Below are positions 1 through 7,881 of a stretch of DNA of 16,711 bases, piece after piece (positions within the stretch are counted from its first letter, which is position 1; each line of letters starts with the position of its first letter). A program made the position numbers and the translations under genes. The stretch is taken from contig CAKRVL010000058.1 of assembly GCA_934408705.1 (NCBI GenBank), positions 1 through 16,711 of the forward strand, written 5' to 3'. The notes beneath the pieces were generated by a model. That model was not told the DNA's origin, made no database searches, and saw nothing but the letters and a program-made list of their open reading frames with translations. This DNA is from an uncultured Blautia sp. (GTDB lineage Bacteria > Bacillota > Clostridia > Lachnospirales > Lachnospiraceae).

Positions 1-45
1 AGGTGCGCAGTAGAAGTATGTCATGCAATTGCATGACGCGCACCT
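1..45. repeat. Interrupted inverted repeat with an 18-bp perfect palindrome
   Basis: AGGTGCGC at 1-8 is exactly complementary to GCGCACCT at 38-45. Between them, 20-37 (GTCATGCAATTGCATGAC) is a perfect 18-bp palindrome. Folded, this gives one long stem with an 11-nt bulge on the left arm (9-19). No T-run follows, so it is not a standard terminator. It could be a dyad operator, an intergenic repeat element, or the end of something starting before the window. The function is unknown. Confidence 0.7.
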
Positions 46-50
46 CGCAG

Positions 51-72
51 CAAGAATGCCGAGGCATTCTTG
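51..72. repeat. Short hairpin upstream of essC
   Basis: CAAGAATGCC (51-60) and GGCATTCTTG (63-72) form a perfect 10-bp inverted repeat with a nominal 2-nt centre, which would open to a larger loop in RNA. An A-run (73-78) follows on this strand, so the only terminator-like reading would be for transcription on the minus strand. It sits 60 bases before the essC start and may be a regulatory dyad or the tail of the preceding repeat. Confidence 0.6.
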
Positions 73-115
73 AAAAAATCCGCTTTGGCTTGAATGAATA
101 CAAAATATAGGACAC

Positions 116-123
116 AGGGAGGG
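116..123 (+). promoter_or_regulatory. Ribosome binding site of essC
   Basis: AGGGAGGG lies 8 bases before the ATG at 132 and supports that start. No convincing -35/-10 pair is visible between the hairpin and this site. The best pair, TTGGCT (85-90) with TATAGG (106-111), has only a 15-base spacer, so the promoter may lie further upstream. Confidence 0.7.
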
Positions 124-131
124 CAGGCAAT

Positions 132-3100
132 ATGGCATTGGCAATTACCCTACGATATAAAGACCGTGAATATTATAACCTGATTTCCAATGGGGAAGAG
201 CTGACCTATGGAAGCCATAAAAAGGACAACGTCCAGATTCCAGACACGAAAGAGCACCTTATGATGTTAAGAGGAAGTTCAGATGAGGTACAGATTGCGG
301 TAGAACAACCTCTTCGCACGGCAAAGTCTGTTTTGGAATGTAACCAGCTTGCTATGCTGTGCAGGGAGCCAGTTGTGAGTCTGTATTTGTCCAAAGCTAC
401 AGGAAAATCATCAAAATCCGTGAAACTTCCCTATAATGGAAGAATTACGGTGGGAAGAGAGAAGGACAACGATATGATCCTTACCTATCCCATTATCTCC
501 AGACATCATTTTCAGTTTCTTGTGGAAGCGGGTTCTGTACACGTAGAGGATCTAGGAAGCACCCATGGATTATATCTAAATGGCAGGCGCATTTCCAAGG
601 CACTTATGAAATCCGGAGATGTGCTTTCTATTTTTACATTTCGTTTTATTTTACAGAATGGAATCCTTTATTTTGAAAATATAGGAAGTTCAATTCATAT
701 TTCAAGCCGTATTGCCCGGATGGATCGGCCACCGAGTGCGGAAGAAGTGAAAAGGTCCAACCCGGAAGGGAAACGAGTATATCAGGAAGGTCAAAGAGTG
801 AACCAGGCTCAGCAAAAAGACAGATCAGATTTCGGCCGCGCCGCTGTTAATGACGCTCTCTATCCCAGATATCAGCTTTCCCCCAGAATACGGGAACAGC
901 TTCCCAGCGAACCCATCATTTTATCCGGGGCTCCTGGAAAAGGAGGTTCTATGGGAGGCAGAAGAAATAATCTCGCTTACCTGATCAGTTCGGGAGCAAT
1001 GATGGCAGCCAGCCTTGCTTCAGGCATGCTTTCACCTGCAGCCTTGCTTATGCGCGCGGTGGGAATGATTTCCCCGCTTGCAAACATGGCTATGTACAAT
1101 AAGATGAGCAAGGAAGAGCAGAAAGCTCTGGAAGAATATGAAAAAATGCGCCAGGAGCGCTATCAGGCCTACATCGATTCCCAGAAAGCAAGGATTTCCA
1201 AGGTTGCGGAGGTACAAAGAAGAATTATCACCGCGGAGAATCCCAAACCTGCCGATTGCATGGAAAGTGTAAAAAAACTGAAACGGAACCTTTGGGAAAG
1301 GATGCCCACAGATTCCGATTTCCTTACCCTGCGCCTTGGAATGGGAAAGGATAAGCTTTGCGTAGAGGTAAAAAGCCGGGCAAATACAGACGGCTTTACC
1401 ATGGTTGATGATGAGCTGGAAGAGCTGGCAGGCCAGATCATAGAGGAAACACGGTATGTGGACAATGTTCCGGTGCGGGTTTCTTTATTGAAAAATCAGA
1501 CCATAGGAATGGTGGGAAGCAAAGAAGCAACCTATCATGAACTTCGTAGTCTTTTAGTGGAGCTTGCCTGTGAGCACAGCTATAAGGACGTACATATTAT
1601 CGGTTTATTTGAGCCAGAGTCCCGCAAATACTGGGGCGTACTCAGATGGCTGCCCCATATCTGGGATGAAAGCGGCCAGGCAAGGTTTCTTGCTTTTGAT
1701 GAAAAAAGCAGACATGTTGTCTGCGAGCTGATAGGGGATGTAATTCGTCAGAGAAATAAGGATGCCCGCAGCGAAATGGGGAAAAAAGGAACGCCCCCAT
1801 TGCCGCACTTTGTTATTCTGGCAGAAAACGAGCAGATTTTGCAGGAAGAGATGTTGTATGACCAGTTGATTTCCAATAATCCGGCATATGGAATCACAAC
1901 CATCATTTTATCCCAGGATCTGTATCATCTGCCCCAGACCTGTCAATATATCATAGAGCTTACCAGTAAGCCCTATGCCTACGAACGGGAAAGATATGAC
2001 GAACGGGTTTATTTTACAAGGGATGAGACAGTACATCAGGTACAGCTGGAGGCATTTTCCAGACAGATGGCAGCAATTGAATTAAAGGAAAAGAAATCTG
2101 AGGCTTCCCTGCCAGGATCCATTACCTTTCTGGAAGGCTTCCGGGTGCAGGTCGTGGAACAGTTGGAAATCCTCAAACGCTGGGAAAGAAGCGAACCCCA
2201 CCAGACCCTTTCGACGCCTCTTGGCATTATGGCAGGTGGAAAAACGTTCTGTCTGAATATTCTGGATGGGGACAGTGCACATGGTCCTCACGGACTTCTG
2301 GCAGGTACCACCGGATCTGGTAAAAGTGAACTGCTCCAGACTTGGATCCTTTCCATGGCGGTAAATTACCATCCCCATGATGTGAATTTTGTTATCATCG
2401 ATTATAAAGGCGGCGGAATGTCCGATCTTCTGGAGCCCCTTCCACATGTGGTTGGAAAAATAACCAATATTGACCGGAATATCTCCAGGTCCCTGGTTTC
2501 TCTGGAAAGTGAGATGAAACGTCGTGAGAGTCTGTTTTCCCAGGCTGGGGTGAAGAACATCAGTCAGTACCGGAAAGCGTACCGGAAAGGGGAAGTGAAG
2601 ATTCGCCTTCCCCATCTGATCATTGTGACAGACGAATTTGCAGAGCTGAAAAAAGAACAGCCGGAATTTTTGACAAAATTAAATTCTTTTGCAACGGTAG
2701 GCCGTTCTCTGGGAATCCATCTGTTTCTCGCTACACAGAAGCCGGCAGGTGTGGTCACAGACCAGATCAGCGCCAACTCCCGTTTCCGTATCTGTATGAA
2801 AGTGCAGGATGTGGCAGACAGCCGGGAAATGCTGAAAAGACCAGATGCAGCCAGAATCACACAGGCTGGACGTGCCTATGTACGTGTTGGTGAGGATGAG
2901 CTTTTTGAGCTTTTCCAGTCCTATTACAGCTCCGCAGAATATACGGGAAAAGCAGAGCACAAAGGAAAAAAGGAAAACCAGGTCCGAATCGTTAGTGTGA
3001 CTGGCAGCCGGATCAATCCACTTCCAAAGAAGAAAAAGAAAGACAGCGAAGTGGATGAATTGACTGCGATTATCGGATATATCAATAAAGTTTGTAAAGA

Positions 3101-4901
3101 ACAGAAAATTGAAAAAATGGCAGGCCCCTGGCTTCCAGAGCTTCCTACCTGGCTGCCACTGGAAGAGTTGGGCCTTACAGATACCTTCGACGGGGAAAAA
3201 TGGCCGGTACGAAGAAACGAGCTTGTGGTTCCTGTTGGAAAATACGATATGCCGCAGATCCAGGCACAGGGCGTGCAGGTATTGGATCTTTCCGGGCAGG
3301 GGCATTTTGGTATTTTTGGAACTCCAGCCACTGGAAAAACATTTTTCCTGAAAACTATGCTGGTGAGTATGGGACTTCTCTATACACCAAAGGATGTTTC
3401 TATTACCATTTTTGATGCAGGAAGCTTAAGTCTTCCTGAATTTGCTGGTATGCCACATGTAAAAGAAGTGATTACGAGTCAGTCGGAGGAAGGGCGGATC
3501 AAAAAAGCAGCTGCAAGGCTTCTTGGTGAAATAGCATCGAGAAGAGTCGCGTTTAACAAGCATGCAGTCAACTCCCTTGGCGCTTACCGGGAAAGTGTTG
3601 CGCCGGATACCCCGGCAATCGTTGTCCTTGTGGATCATATAAAGGGCTGGTTTGATATCAGTCCGGAGGTAATGGCCTGCCTGGAGGAAATTGCAGCAAA
3701 TGGTATGACTTATGGAATTTATCTGGTATTTACTGCAACTTCTACATTAGGACTGAGCATGAAATTCCTGCAGCTGATTAAGGGAACCATAGCCTTGCGC
3801 CTTGCGGACAAGGGTGATTACCGCAGCTATGTGGGAGCCATGGATGGAATCAGCATGCCGGTAACAGCCGGACAGGCAATTCTGGGAGGAAATCCGCCGG
3901 TGGCTTTCCAGATTGCGGTGTATGAAAATGCCCAGAACGACCAGGAGCGTCATAAACGGGTGATGGAGCTTACGAAGAAGATGGCGGATGCCTGGGAAAA
4001 TATTAAGAAAAATGGAATGGAAAAAGAATTTCCAGGGGATGATGGACTAGGACCAAAATCTGGAGACTTTTCTGGAAAAACAGAAGCAAAGAACCAATAC
4101 CAGGAAAATGGCGGGAATGGCACTTATCAGGATATGGAAAATGACCAGAAAGGTGCTGCCAAGGAAAAAGGATATGGGAAAACGGACGGCGGACAAGGAA
4201 AAATGGGAGACTACTCCGGTAAATACAACGAACGCAGCCGTATTCCAGCCGGAATTTACACCGATGATCTGGAGCCGGCATATTTTGACTTCTCAGAGGA
4301 ATCCATTCTTTTATTTGCTGCGGAAGATCAGAATACAGGCATTGGGTTTTTGAATCACCTGGAGCAGCTGCTAAAGCAAAAGAATGATAATCAGATCCTT
4401 CGGATGAAGAAAAGTGAATCAGCAGGCGTGGAAGGTGCAAATGGTGAAGAACCTGTTACGCAGCTGGCAGGTCTTGTGGAAAATCTTCAGAGCCGACTGA
4501 AAAATCGGAACAGCCATAAAAAAGAGGCTGATTTTGACCAGGAGAAATGGCTGCAATCCTATCAGCAGATCTGCGTTCTGATTGAAAATCTCCCTGAGCT
4601 GGCGAAAGAATTTTCCCCAGATGAGAACAAGCAGCTGCGGAAAGTTCTGGCGAAATCAAAAGAGCTGGGCATTATTCTGATTGCCGGAATCACGAAAAAG
4701 CAGTGTGAGGATCCTGAAAAAGCAGATATTGTTACGAAAGCTGCAATAGAAGCGGAAAATGTGGCAGTTTTAAATGGAAATCCTATCGAGTACCATGCTT
4801 TTTCCTGCAAGGAATATCTGCCGCAGATGGATGCTGACCTGGATGAGGAAGAAATGGCAGTTATCCATAAAGGCAAAGTCAGATTGATCCGGTGGGAGTA
4901 A
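132..4901 (+). CDS. essC: T7SSb motor ATPase EssC/YukBA (FHA-FtsK/SpoIIIE)
   Basis: This is the membrane-anchored ATPase that recognises and drives export of WXG100 substrates in type VII secretion. The 1589-residue protein starts with a degenerate FHA-like region (about 1-95). A well-formed FHA domain follows (about 100-182: GR at 108-109, SRHH at 123-126, STHGLYLNG at 143-151). Two hydrophobic segments lie at about 281-321, then a charged coiled stretch. ATPase module 1 looks intact, with Walker A GTTGSGKS at 725-732 and Walker B ending in DE at 834-835. Module 2 has GTPATGKT at 1063-1070, but its Walker B reads VDH (D1168, H1169). Module 3 (about 1375-1589) has lost the Walker A lysine and reads LIEN at its B site, so it is probably a substrate-binding pseudo-ATPase, as in other EssC proteins. 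A Gly/Lys/Asp-rich linker at about 1294-1374 makes it longer than usual. It heads the operon; yukD follows after 28 bases. Confidence 0.95.
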   Translation: MALAITLRYKDREYYNLISNGEELTYGSHKKDNVQIPDTKEHLMMLRGSSDEVQIAVEQPLRTAKSVLECNQLAMLCREPVVSLYLSKATGKSSKSVKLPYNGRITVGREKDNDMILTYPIISRHHFQFLVEAGSVHVEDLGSTHGLYLNGRRISKALMKSGDVLSIFTFRFILQNGILYFENIGSSIHISSRIARMDRPPSAEEVKRSNPEGKRVYQEGQRVNQAQQKDRSDFGRAAVNDALYPRYQLSPRIREQLPSEPIILSGAPGKGGSMGGRRNNLAYLISSGAMMAASLASGMLSPAALLMRAVGMISPLANMAMYNKMSKEEQKALEEYEKMRQERYQAYIDSQKARISKVAEVQRRIITAENPKPADCMESVKKLKRNLWERMPTDSDFLTLRLGMGKDKLCVEVKSRANTDGFTMVDDELEELAGQIIEETRYVDNVPVRVSLLKNQTIGMVGSKEATYHELRSLLVELACEHSYKDVHIIGLFEPESRKYWGVLRWLPHIWDESGQARFLAFDEKSRHVVCELIGDVIRQRNKDARSEMGKKGTPPLPHFVILAENEQILQEEMLYDQLISNNPAYGITTIILSQDLYHLPQTCQYIIELTSKPYAYERERYDERVYFTRDETVHQVQLEAFSRQMAAIELKEKKSEASLPGSITFLEGFRVQVVEQLEILKRWERSEPHQTLSTPLGIMAGGKTFCLNILDGDSAHGPHGLLAGTTGSGKSELLQTWILSMAVNYHPHDVNFVIIDYKGGGMSDLLEPLPHVVGKITNIDRNISRSLVSLESEMKRRESLFSQAGVKNISQYRKAYRKGEVKIRLPHLIIVTDEFAELKKEQPEFLTKLNSFATVGRSLGIHLFLATQKPAGVVTDQISANSRFRICMKVQDVADSREMLKRPDAARITQAGRAYVRVGEDELFELFQSYYSSAEYTGKAEHKGKKENQVRIVSVTGSRINPLPKKKKKDSEVDELTAIIGYINKVCKEQKIEKMAGPWLPELPTWLPLEELGLTDTFDGEKWPVRRNELVVPVGKYDMPQIQAQGVQVLDLSGQGHFGIFGTPATGKTFFLKTMLVSMGLLYTPKDVSITIFDAGSLSLPEFAGMPHVKEVITSQSEEGRIKKAAARLLGEIASRRVAFNKHAVNSLGAYRESVAPDTPAIVVLVDHIKGWFDISPEVMACLEEIAANGMTYGIYLVFTATSTLGLSMKFLQLIKGTIALRLADKGDYRSYVGAMDGISMPVTAGQAILGGNPPVAFQIAVYENAQNDQERHKRVMELTKKMADAWENIKKNGMEKEFPGDDGLGPKSGDFSGKTEAKNQYQENGGNGTYQDMENDQKGAAKEKGYGKTDGGQGKMGDYSGKYNERSRIPAGIYTDDLEPAYFDFSEESILLFAAEDQNTGIGFLNHLEQLLKQKNDNQILRMKKSESAGVEGANGEEPVTQLAGLVENLQSRLKNRNSHKKEADFDQEKWLQSYQQICVLIENLPELAKEFSPDENKQLRKVLAKSKELGIILIAGITKKQCEDPEKADIVTKAAIEAENVAVLNGNPIEYHAFSCKEYLPQMDADLDEEEMAVIHKGKVRLIRWE

Positions 4902-4929
4902 AAGTGAAAAAATTATTAAGGAGAGGAAA

Positions 4930-5187
4930 ATGCGACCATTTATCATTGTCTCGGTGCAGGATGAAGTAGGAAAGTTCTCCTATGATATGGAGATTCCCAC
5001 AGATATTCCTGTGACACAGTTAACCGTGAATATTGCAGAGGTGCTGAACTATTACCATAAAAAAGAGGTGATGCCTATGATTGGGTGTCGCCTTTGGAAT
5101 AAACGTACAGGAAAAATAATTTCCCCGGACTCCACCTTCGCAAAAGAAGGAATCTGGCAGGGCGATATTATTCAGATAAAGAGATAG
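4930..5187 (+). CDS. yukD: T7SS ubiquitin-like protein YukD/EsaB
   Basis: This 85-residue protein matches the YukD/EsaB family in size, position and pattern. It has an opening beta-hairpin (IIVSVQDEVGKFSYDMEIP), a helix of the form T-x-L-x-x-x-I-x-x-x-L at about 30-40, and a closing stretch ending GDIIQIKR that resembles the last strand of ubiquitin folds. Family members are cytosolic, are not conjugated like ubiquitin, and are needed for T7SSb function, probably by contacting the secretion machinery. The start is supported by AAGGAGAGG just upstream. It lies 28 bases after essC and 38 bases before the next gene, so co-transcription is likely. Confidence 0.88.
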   Translation: MRPFIIVSVQDEVGKFSYDMEIPTDIPVTQLTVNIAEVLNYYHKKEVMPMIGCRLWNKRTGKIISPDSTFAKEGIWQGDIIQIKR

Positions 5188-5213
5188 GAAACTGGCTTTG
5201 AATTGTTTATATG

Positions 5214-5219
5214 AGGAGA
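5214..5219 (+). promoter_or_regulatory. Ribosome binding site that moves the next start to 5226
   Basis: AGGAGA lies inside the longest reading frame that opens at 5211, and sits 6 bases before the in-frame ATG at 5226. The ATG at 5211 has no usable site before it, so translation most likely begins at 5226. Confidence 0.75.
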
Positions 5220-5225
5220 AATGGA

Positions 5226-5756
5226 ATGAGCATGAGCGAAGAACTGAAATTAACACCCGTAGAGCTTTTTTTCTGCGGAAAGCTGCTGCAGGCAAAATAC
5301 ATTGATTACGACTATTTTGCCGCAATGCCGGATATCCAGATCAACCACGATCTCCGCGAGCAGGAAGCGTTGGAGAAGCTGGAAGAAGACGGTGTGGTAG
5401 AGATGGACTTTTATGACAATGCGGAATTTGAAGAGGAAGCGAAAGAGCTTCTTTTGCCGGTATTCTTCGGAGAGACAGAAAGCCGTATGGAAATAAAAGA
5501 CGGACCGGTTTTCCGTTTTCATATCTATCAGGGGAAAATGATTATGACAATCCTGGAGGATAATGAAATCAGGTTACAAGAGATCACAAGGGATTCCCAG
5601 CTGGAGGAGCTTTGGGAAAAAGCGGAAATTGAGGAGATCGTGATTTCCTGTGCAAATGTACACACTGGACAGAAAAATGGATTTTTTACAAAGGAACAGC
5701 TGATGGACAGCGGTTCCAGAAAATTAGCAATTTCATTATTGAAGGGAGAGGCTTAA
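5226..5756 (+). CDS. T7SS accessory protein of unrecognised family, possibly EspG-like
   Basis: A soluble, strongly acidic protein of 176 residues, with no signal peptide or membrane segment. I do not recognise a family with certainty. Its layout resembles mycobacterial EspG chaperones. It opens with a helix beginning LTPVEL (about 7-12). A D/E-rich helix pair follows with an A-L-x-x-L-x-x-x-G-x-V pattern. Next come a helix EEEAKELLLPVF and beta strands beginning with ESRMEI and FRFHIYQGKMIMTIL. In ESX systems EspG binds PE/PPE substrates. Here the gene stands between yukD and the WXG100 cluster, where a substrate chaperone would make sense. The EspG link is inference from order and pattern only; a DUF-type T7SS accessory protein is the alternative. 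The stop codon ends one base before the next ATG, suggesting translational coupling. Confidence 0.7.
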   Translation: MSMSEELKLTPVELFFCGKLLQAKYIDYDYFAAMPDIQINHDLREQEALEKLEEDGVVEMDFYDNAEFEEEAKELLLPVFFGETESRMEIKDGPVFRFHIYQGKMIMTILEDNEIRLQEITRDSQLEELWEKAEIEEIVISCANVHTGQKNGFFTKEQLMDSGSRKLAISLLKGEA

Positions 5757-5757
5757 T

Positions 5758-6063
5758 ATGACCAATGATCAAGGACAGATTACCATTGATGAGGCAGCGG
5801 CAAATGCAGATATCCAGAAAATCAGAGCTGCTATTGCCAAGCTTCAGGATGCACAGAACAGTATGAAACAGCTGAAGGCAAATGCGGAGACGATGACTGG
5901 AATGACAGGAAATGCCATTGCAGACAAAAGCCAGAGCCTTTCGAAGCAGGTAGATGACCTGATCACCAATCTGAACCAGGCAGCACAGTTGATCAGCAAA
6001 ACAGTGGCGAAATATAAAGAACAGGACGCAGGGCTGGCAGGACAGATACGTGGATTGCTCTAA
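5758..6063 (+). CDS. Small helical-hairpin T7SS protein (WXG100-like or LXG-associated type)
   Basis: This 101-residue protein is almost entirely predicted helix: two long heptad-like helices (about 10-45 and 57-98) joined by a turn around TMTGMTGNA (46-54). Size and shape match WXG100 proteins and the small Lap proteins that accompany LXG substrates. It contains no tryptophan, so the W-x-G turn is absent, and it lacks a clear C-terminal secretion motif. It may be a partner of one of the following WXG-type proteins. It begins one base after the preceding stop, with GGGAGAGG in the end of that gene as its ribosome binding site. The family name is unknown to me; T7SS membership rests on context and fold. 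Confidence 0.75.
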   Translation: MTNDQGQITIDEAAANADIQKIRAAIAKLQDAQNSMKQLKANAETMTGMTGNAIADKSQSLSKQVDDLITNLNQAAQLISKTVAKYKEQDAGLAGQIRGLL

Positions 6064-6101
6064 ACATAAAAAATCATATTGGATAAAAAGGGGAAGTTGA
6101 C

Positions 6102-6395
6102 ATGGCAATTAAAATCGATTACGACGGTCTGACACAACAGGCTGCTACCTTAAAAAATCTTTCCGCAGCATATGAAGCTTTGGTAGGGCGGATGAGCAAT
6201 CTTTCCAGCCAGATGACAGCCGGATGGGAGGGAAATGCCAGCAAAGCATTTCTGGAGCTGATGGAGAAATATATCCAGCAGGGAAAATCCCTGAAAGAGA
6301 TTCTGGATCTGATGCAGAGCTATGCAGGAGATGCAGTAAATACATTCCAGAGTGTGGATCAGGAATGTGCAAATATGATAAATAATTCGTTCTAA
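6102..6395 (+). CDS. esxA: WXG100 family secreted protein (EsxA/YukE-like)
   Basis: A canonical 97-residue WXG100 protein, the usual small substrate exported by EssC. W42-E43-G44 lies in the turn between two amphipathic helices. The C-terminal helix contains F82-xxx-D86-xx-C89-xxx-I93, which fits the hydrophobic-xxxD/Exxh-xxxH secretion pattern described for Firmicutes YukE, allowing Cys as the hydrophobic position. Start support is GGGGAA about 9 bases before the ATG. Of the four hairpin proteins in this cluster, only this one keeps the exact W-x-G turn, so it is the best candidate for the core EsxA-like substrate. It probably acts as a homodimer or as partner for neighbouring hairpins. Confidence 0.93.
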   Translation: MAIKIDYDGLTQQAATLKNLSAAYEALVGRMSNLSSQMTAGWEGNASKAFLELMEKYIQQGKSLKEILDLMQSYAGDAVNTFQSVDQECANMINNSF

Positions 6396-6433
6396 GTTAC
6401 AGAAATTGCAAAACGATTATAGGGAGGATCAAA

Positions 6434-6847
6434 ATGGCTTTTTTAAATGTAGATACGGATCTGCTCAGAAGCTCAGTTTCTGTAGCAGAAAGAACCAACG
6501 ACCTGATCTCAGATGCGGCTACGTTACTGAACCAGGTGGTTGTACATAATGACTGGGTATGCAGCGAGCGTAACCAGATTAACAGCTATACCATAGAGAA
6601 CCGTGAGACGGCACAGAAAATAGAGGGATATGCCTCTTCCTTTTATAGCGCAGTGAAAAATGCCTCTGCCCGTTTTGATGCCGCAGAGCAGGAAATGCGT
6701 CAGAGAACCAATACCGTAGATGAGCCAATCGGCAGGATCACAAACGTGGTGCCAGGTACCATACAGGAGGTAACCCAAAACGTTACAGGTGCATCCCCCA
6801 TCTGTATGTCAGCTTTTTCCGGACTTGCGAAAGGAGTGGAGAAATAA
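6434..6847 (+). CDS. WXG100-like protein with WVC turn
   Basis: A 137-residue protein with the WXG100 layout: a first helix to about residue 36, W41-V42-C43 at the turn, then a long second helix to about 95. The glycine of W-x-G is replaced by cysteine. A further 40 residues rich in T, V and P (TNTVDEPIGRITNVVPG) extend past the hairpin, which ordinary WXG100 proteins lack. It has a strong GGGAGG ribosome binding site and ends 3 bases before the next gene. It is probably a T7SS substrate or a heterodimer partner for the adjacent hairpin proteins; this is inference from fold and position. Confidence 0.82.
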   Translation: MAFLNVDTDLLRSSVSVAERTNDLISDAATLLNQVVVHNDWVCSERNQINSYTIENRETAQKIEGYASSFYSAVKNASARFDAAEQEMRQRTNTVDEPIGRITNVVPGTIQEVTQNVTGASPICMSAFSGLAKGVEK

Positions 6848-6850
6848 ATT

Positions 6851-7861
6851 ATGGCAGACATTAAATTAACGCCTGAGGAGCTGTTGGCACAGGCACAGGA
6901 AATGACATCCCTTCAGGGCGAGTTTGAATCTTTATTTGGCCAGGTATCCACTGCATTGCAGGGGATGAATGACAGCTGGAGCGAAAATCTGGCAAGTAAT
7001 TTTGCAGGAAAGATTACTGCAGCCCAGAAAACCTTTACAAGCGTGACCAATATGCTGGGAAATGGTGCACTTGTGGCAAGCAAAAGTGCATCTACTTTCA
7101 GCGAACCGGAGAATCTTTTGGGAATTCTGGCAACAGCAGGCGGAGGCCTTGCCGGGGCAATGCCTGATTCCCTGAAAAAATTGTTTGAAAAGGATGGAAT
7201 TAAGCTTAAAAGCAACTCTTCAATTCTTACAGGCAAGGAAAAGCAGGATGTGATCAATATGCTTCCCCCGGAAATGAGAGATGCAGCATCCCAGTCTAAG
7301 AACTTTACTAAGTGGCTGTCCAGTAATTACGACAATCTGCCGGATTCCTGCAAAAAGGAAATAGAGTCCTCCTTTTCTTCAGACGAAAAAACGCTTATTT
7401 CCATTACAAAGGATGTACTTACAGGAGAAGCGGATATGGACACCCTGGAAAAAGGTGCTTCCTATGTGACGAATTCCGGTATAAAGGGAAATGCCATCCG
7501 TTCTGCGTTTGAAGCAACCTATAATGCCAGGGATAATGCATACTTTAACCAGGCTTATGCAAATGCAGAGAATGAAGCCACTGCGGCAATGAAAAAAGGT
7601 GATGTTGGTGGAACCATTTTGGGGGCTACGAAGATGATGGGCGTGGAGACTGGCAGATTTGCTTATGCGTTTGGAGATACCCTGACCAATATGGCTGGCT
7701 ATGCCATTAAAAGTGGCGGGGAGAAGGCTGTAAAAACGGTTAGTTCAATGTCAGGTATGATTACAAATGTGCCGGTCGCAGGTGAGGCAATCCAGAGTGG
7801 AGTCCAGGCAGCTGGAAATTTCTTTGATAATGTGGGAAATCTGTTCCTGAATGCGATGTAG
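6851..7861 (+). CDS. Long WXG-type T7SS protein, possible effector or surface component
   Basis: A 336-residue protein whose first 90 residues form a WXG100-like hairpin (LTPEELLAQAQEM, then W43-S44-E45 at the turn). It continues into a region I cannot assign. Residues about 95-250 are mixed helical and polar. Residues about 255-336 are rich in G, A, M, V and F, with several amphipathic or weakly hydrophobic helices (for example around GGTILGATKMMGV and the C-terminal AAGNFFDNVGNLFLNAM). There is no Sec signal, no LXG domain and no toxin catalytic motif I recognise, and no obvious immunity gene follows. It is the largest candidate substrate of the locus. AAAGGAG in the end of the previous gene serves as ribosome binding site, so the two genes are tightly coupled. 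It could be an effector, a translocon-associated protein or a cell-surface factor. Confidence 0.8.
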   Translation: MADIKLTPEELLAQAQEMTSLQGEFESLFGQVSTALQGMNDSWSENLASNFAGKITAAQKTFTSVTNMLGNGALVASKSASTFSEPENLLGILATAGGGLAGAMPDSLKKLFEKDGIKLKSNSSILTGKEKQDVINMLPPEMRDAASQSKNFTKWLSSNYDNLPDSCKKEIESSFSSDEKTLISITKDVLTGEADMDTLEKGASYVTNSGIKGNAIRSAFEATYNARDNAYFNQAYANAENEATAAMKKGDVGGTILGATKMMGVETGRFAYAFGDTLTNMAGYAIKSGGEKAVKTVSSMSGMITNVPVAGEAIQSGVQAAGNFFDNVGNLFLNAM

Positions 7862-7881
7862 GTTATAGTGGAGAAGAGAAA

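Noticed and set aside
2082..2615. Long antisense reading frame inside essC
   Set aside because: It lies fully opposite the FtsK domain coding sequence, has no ribosome binding site or family pattern, and is explained by the codon bias of essC.
2679..3331. Overlapping antisense frames and the + frames at 3109-3415
   Set aside because: All are shadows of the essC frame, with compositions unlike real proteins and no start signals.
6851..7861. LXG polymorphic toxin with immunity gene
   Set aside because: There is no LXG domain, no known nuclease or NADase motif, and the downstream genes look like DUF4176 accessory proteins rather than an immunity protein.
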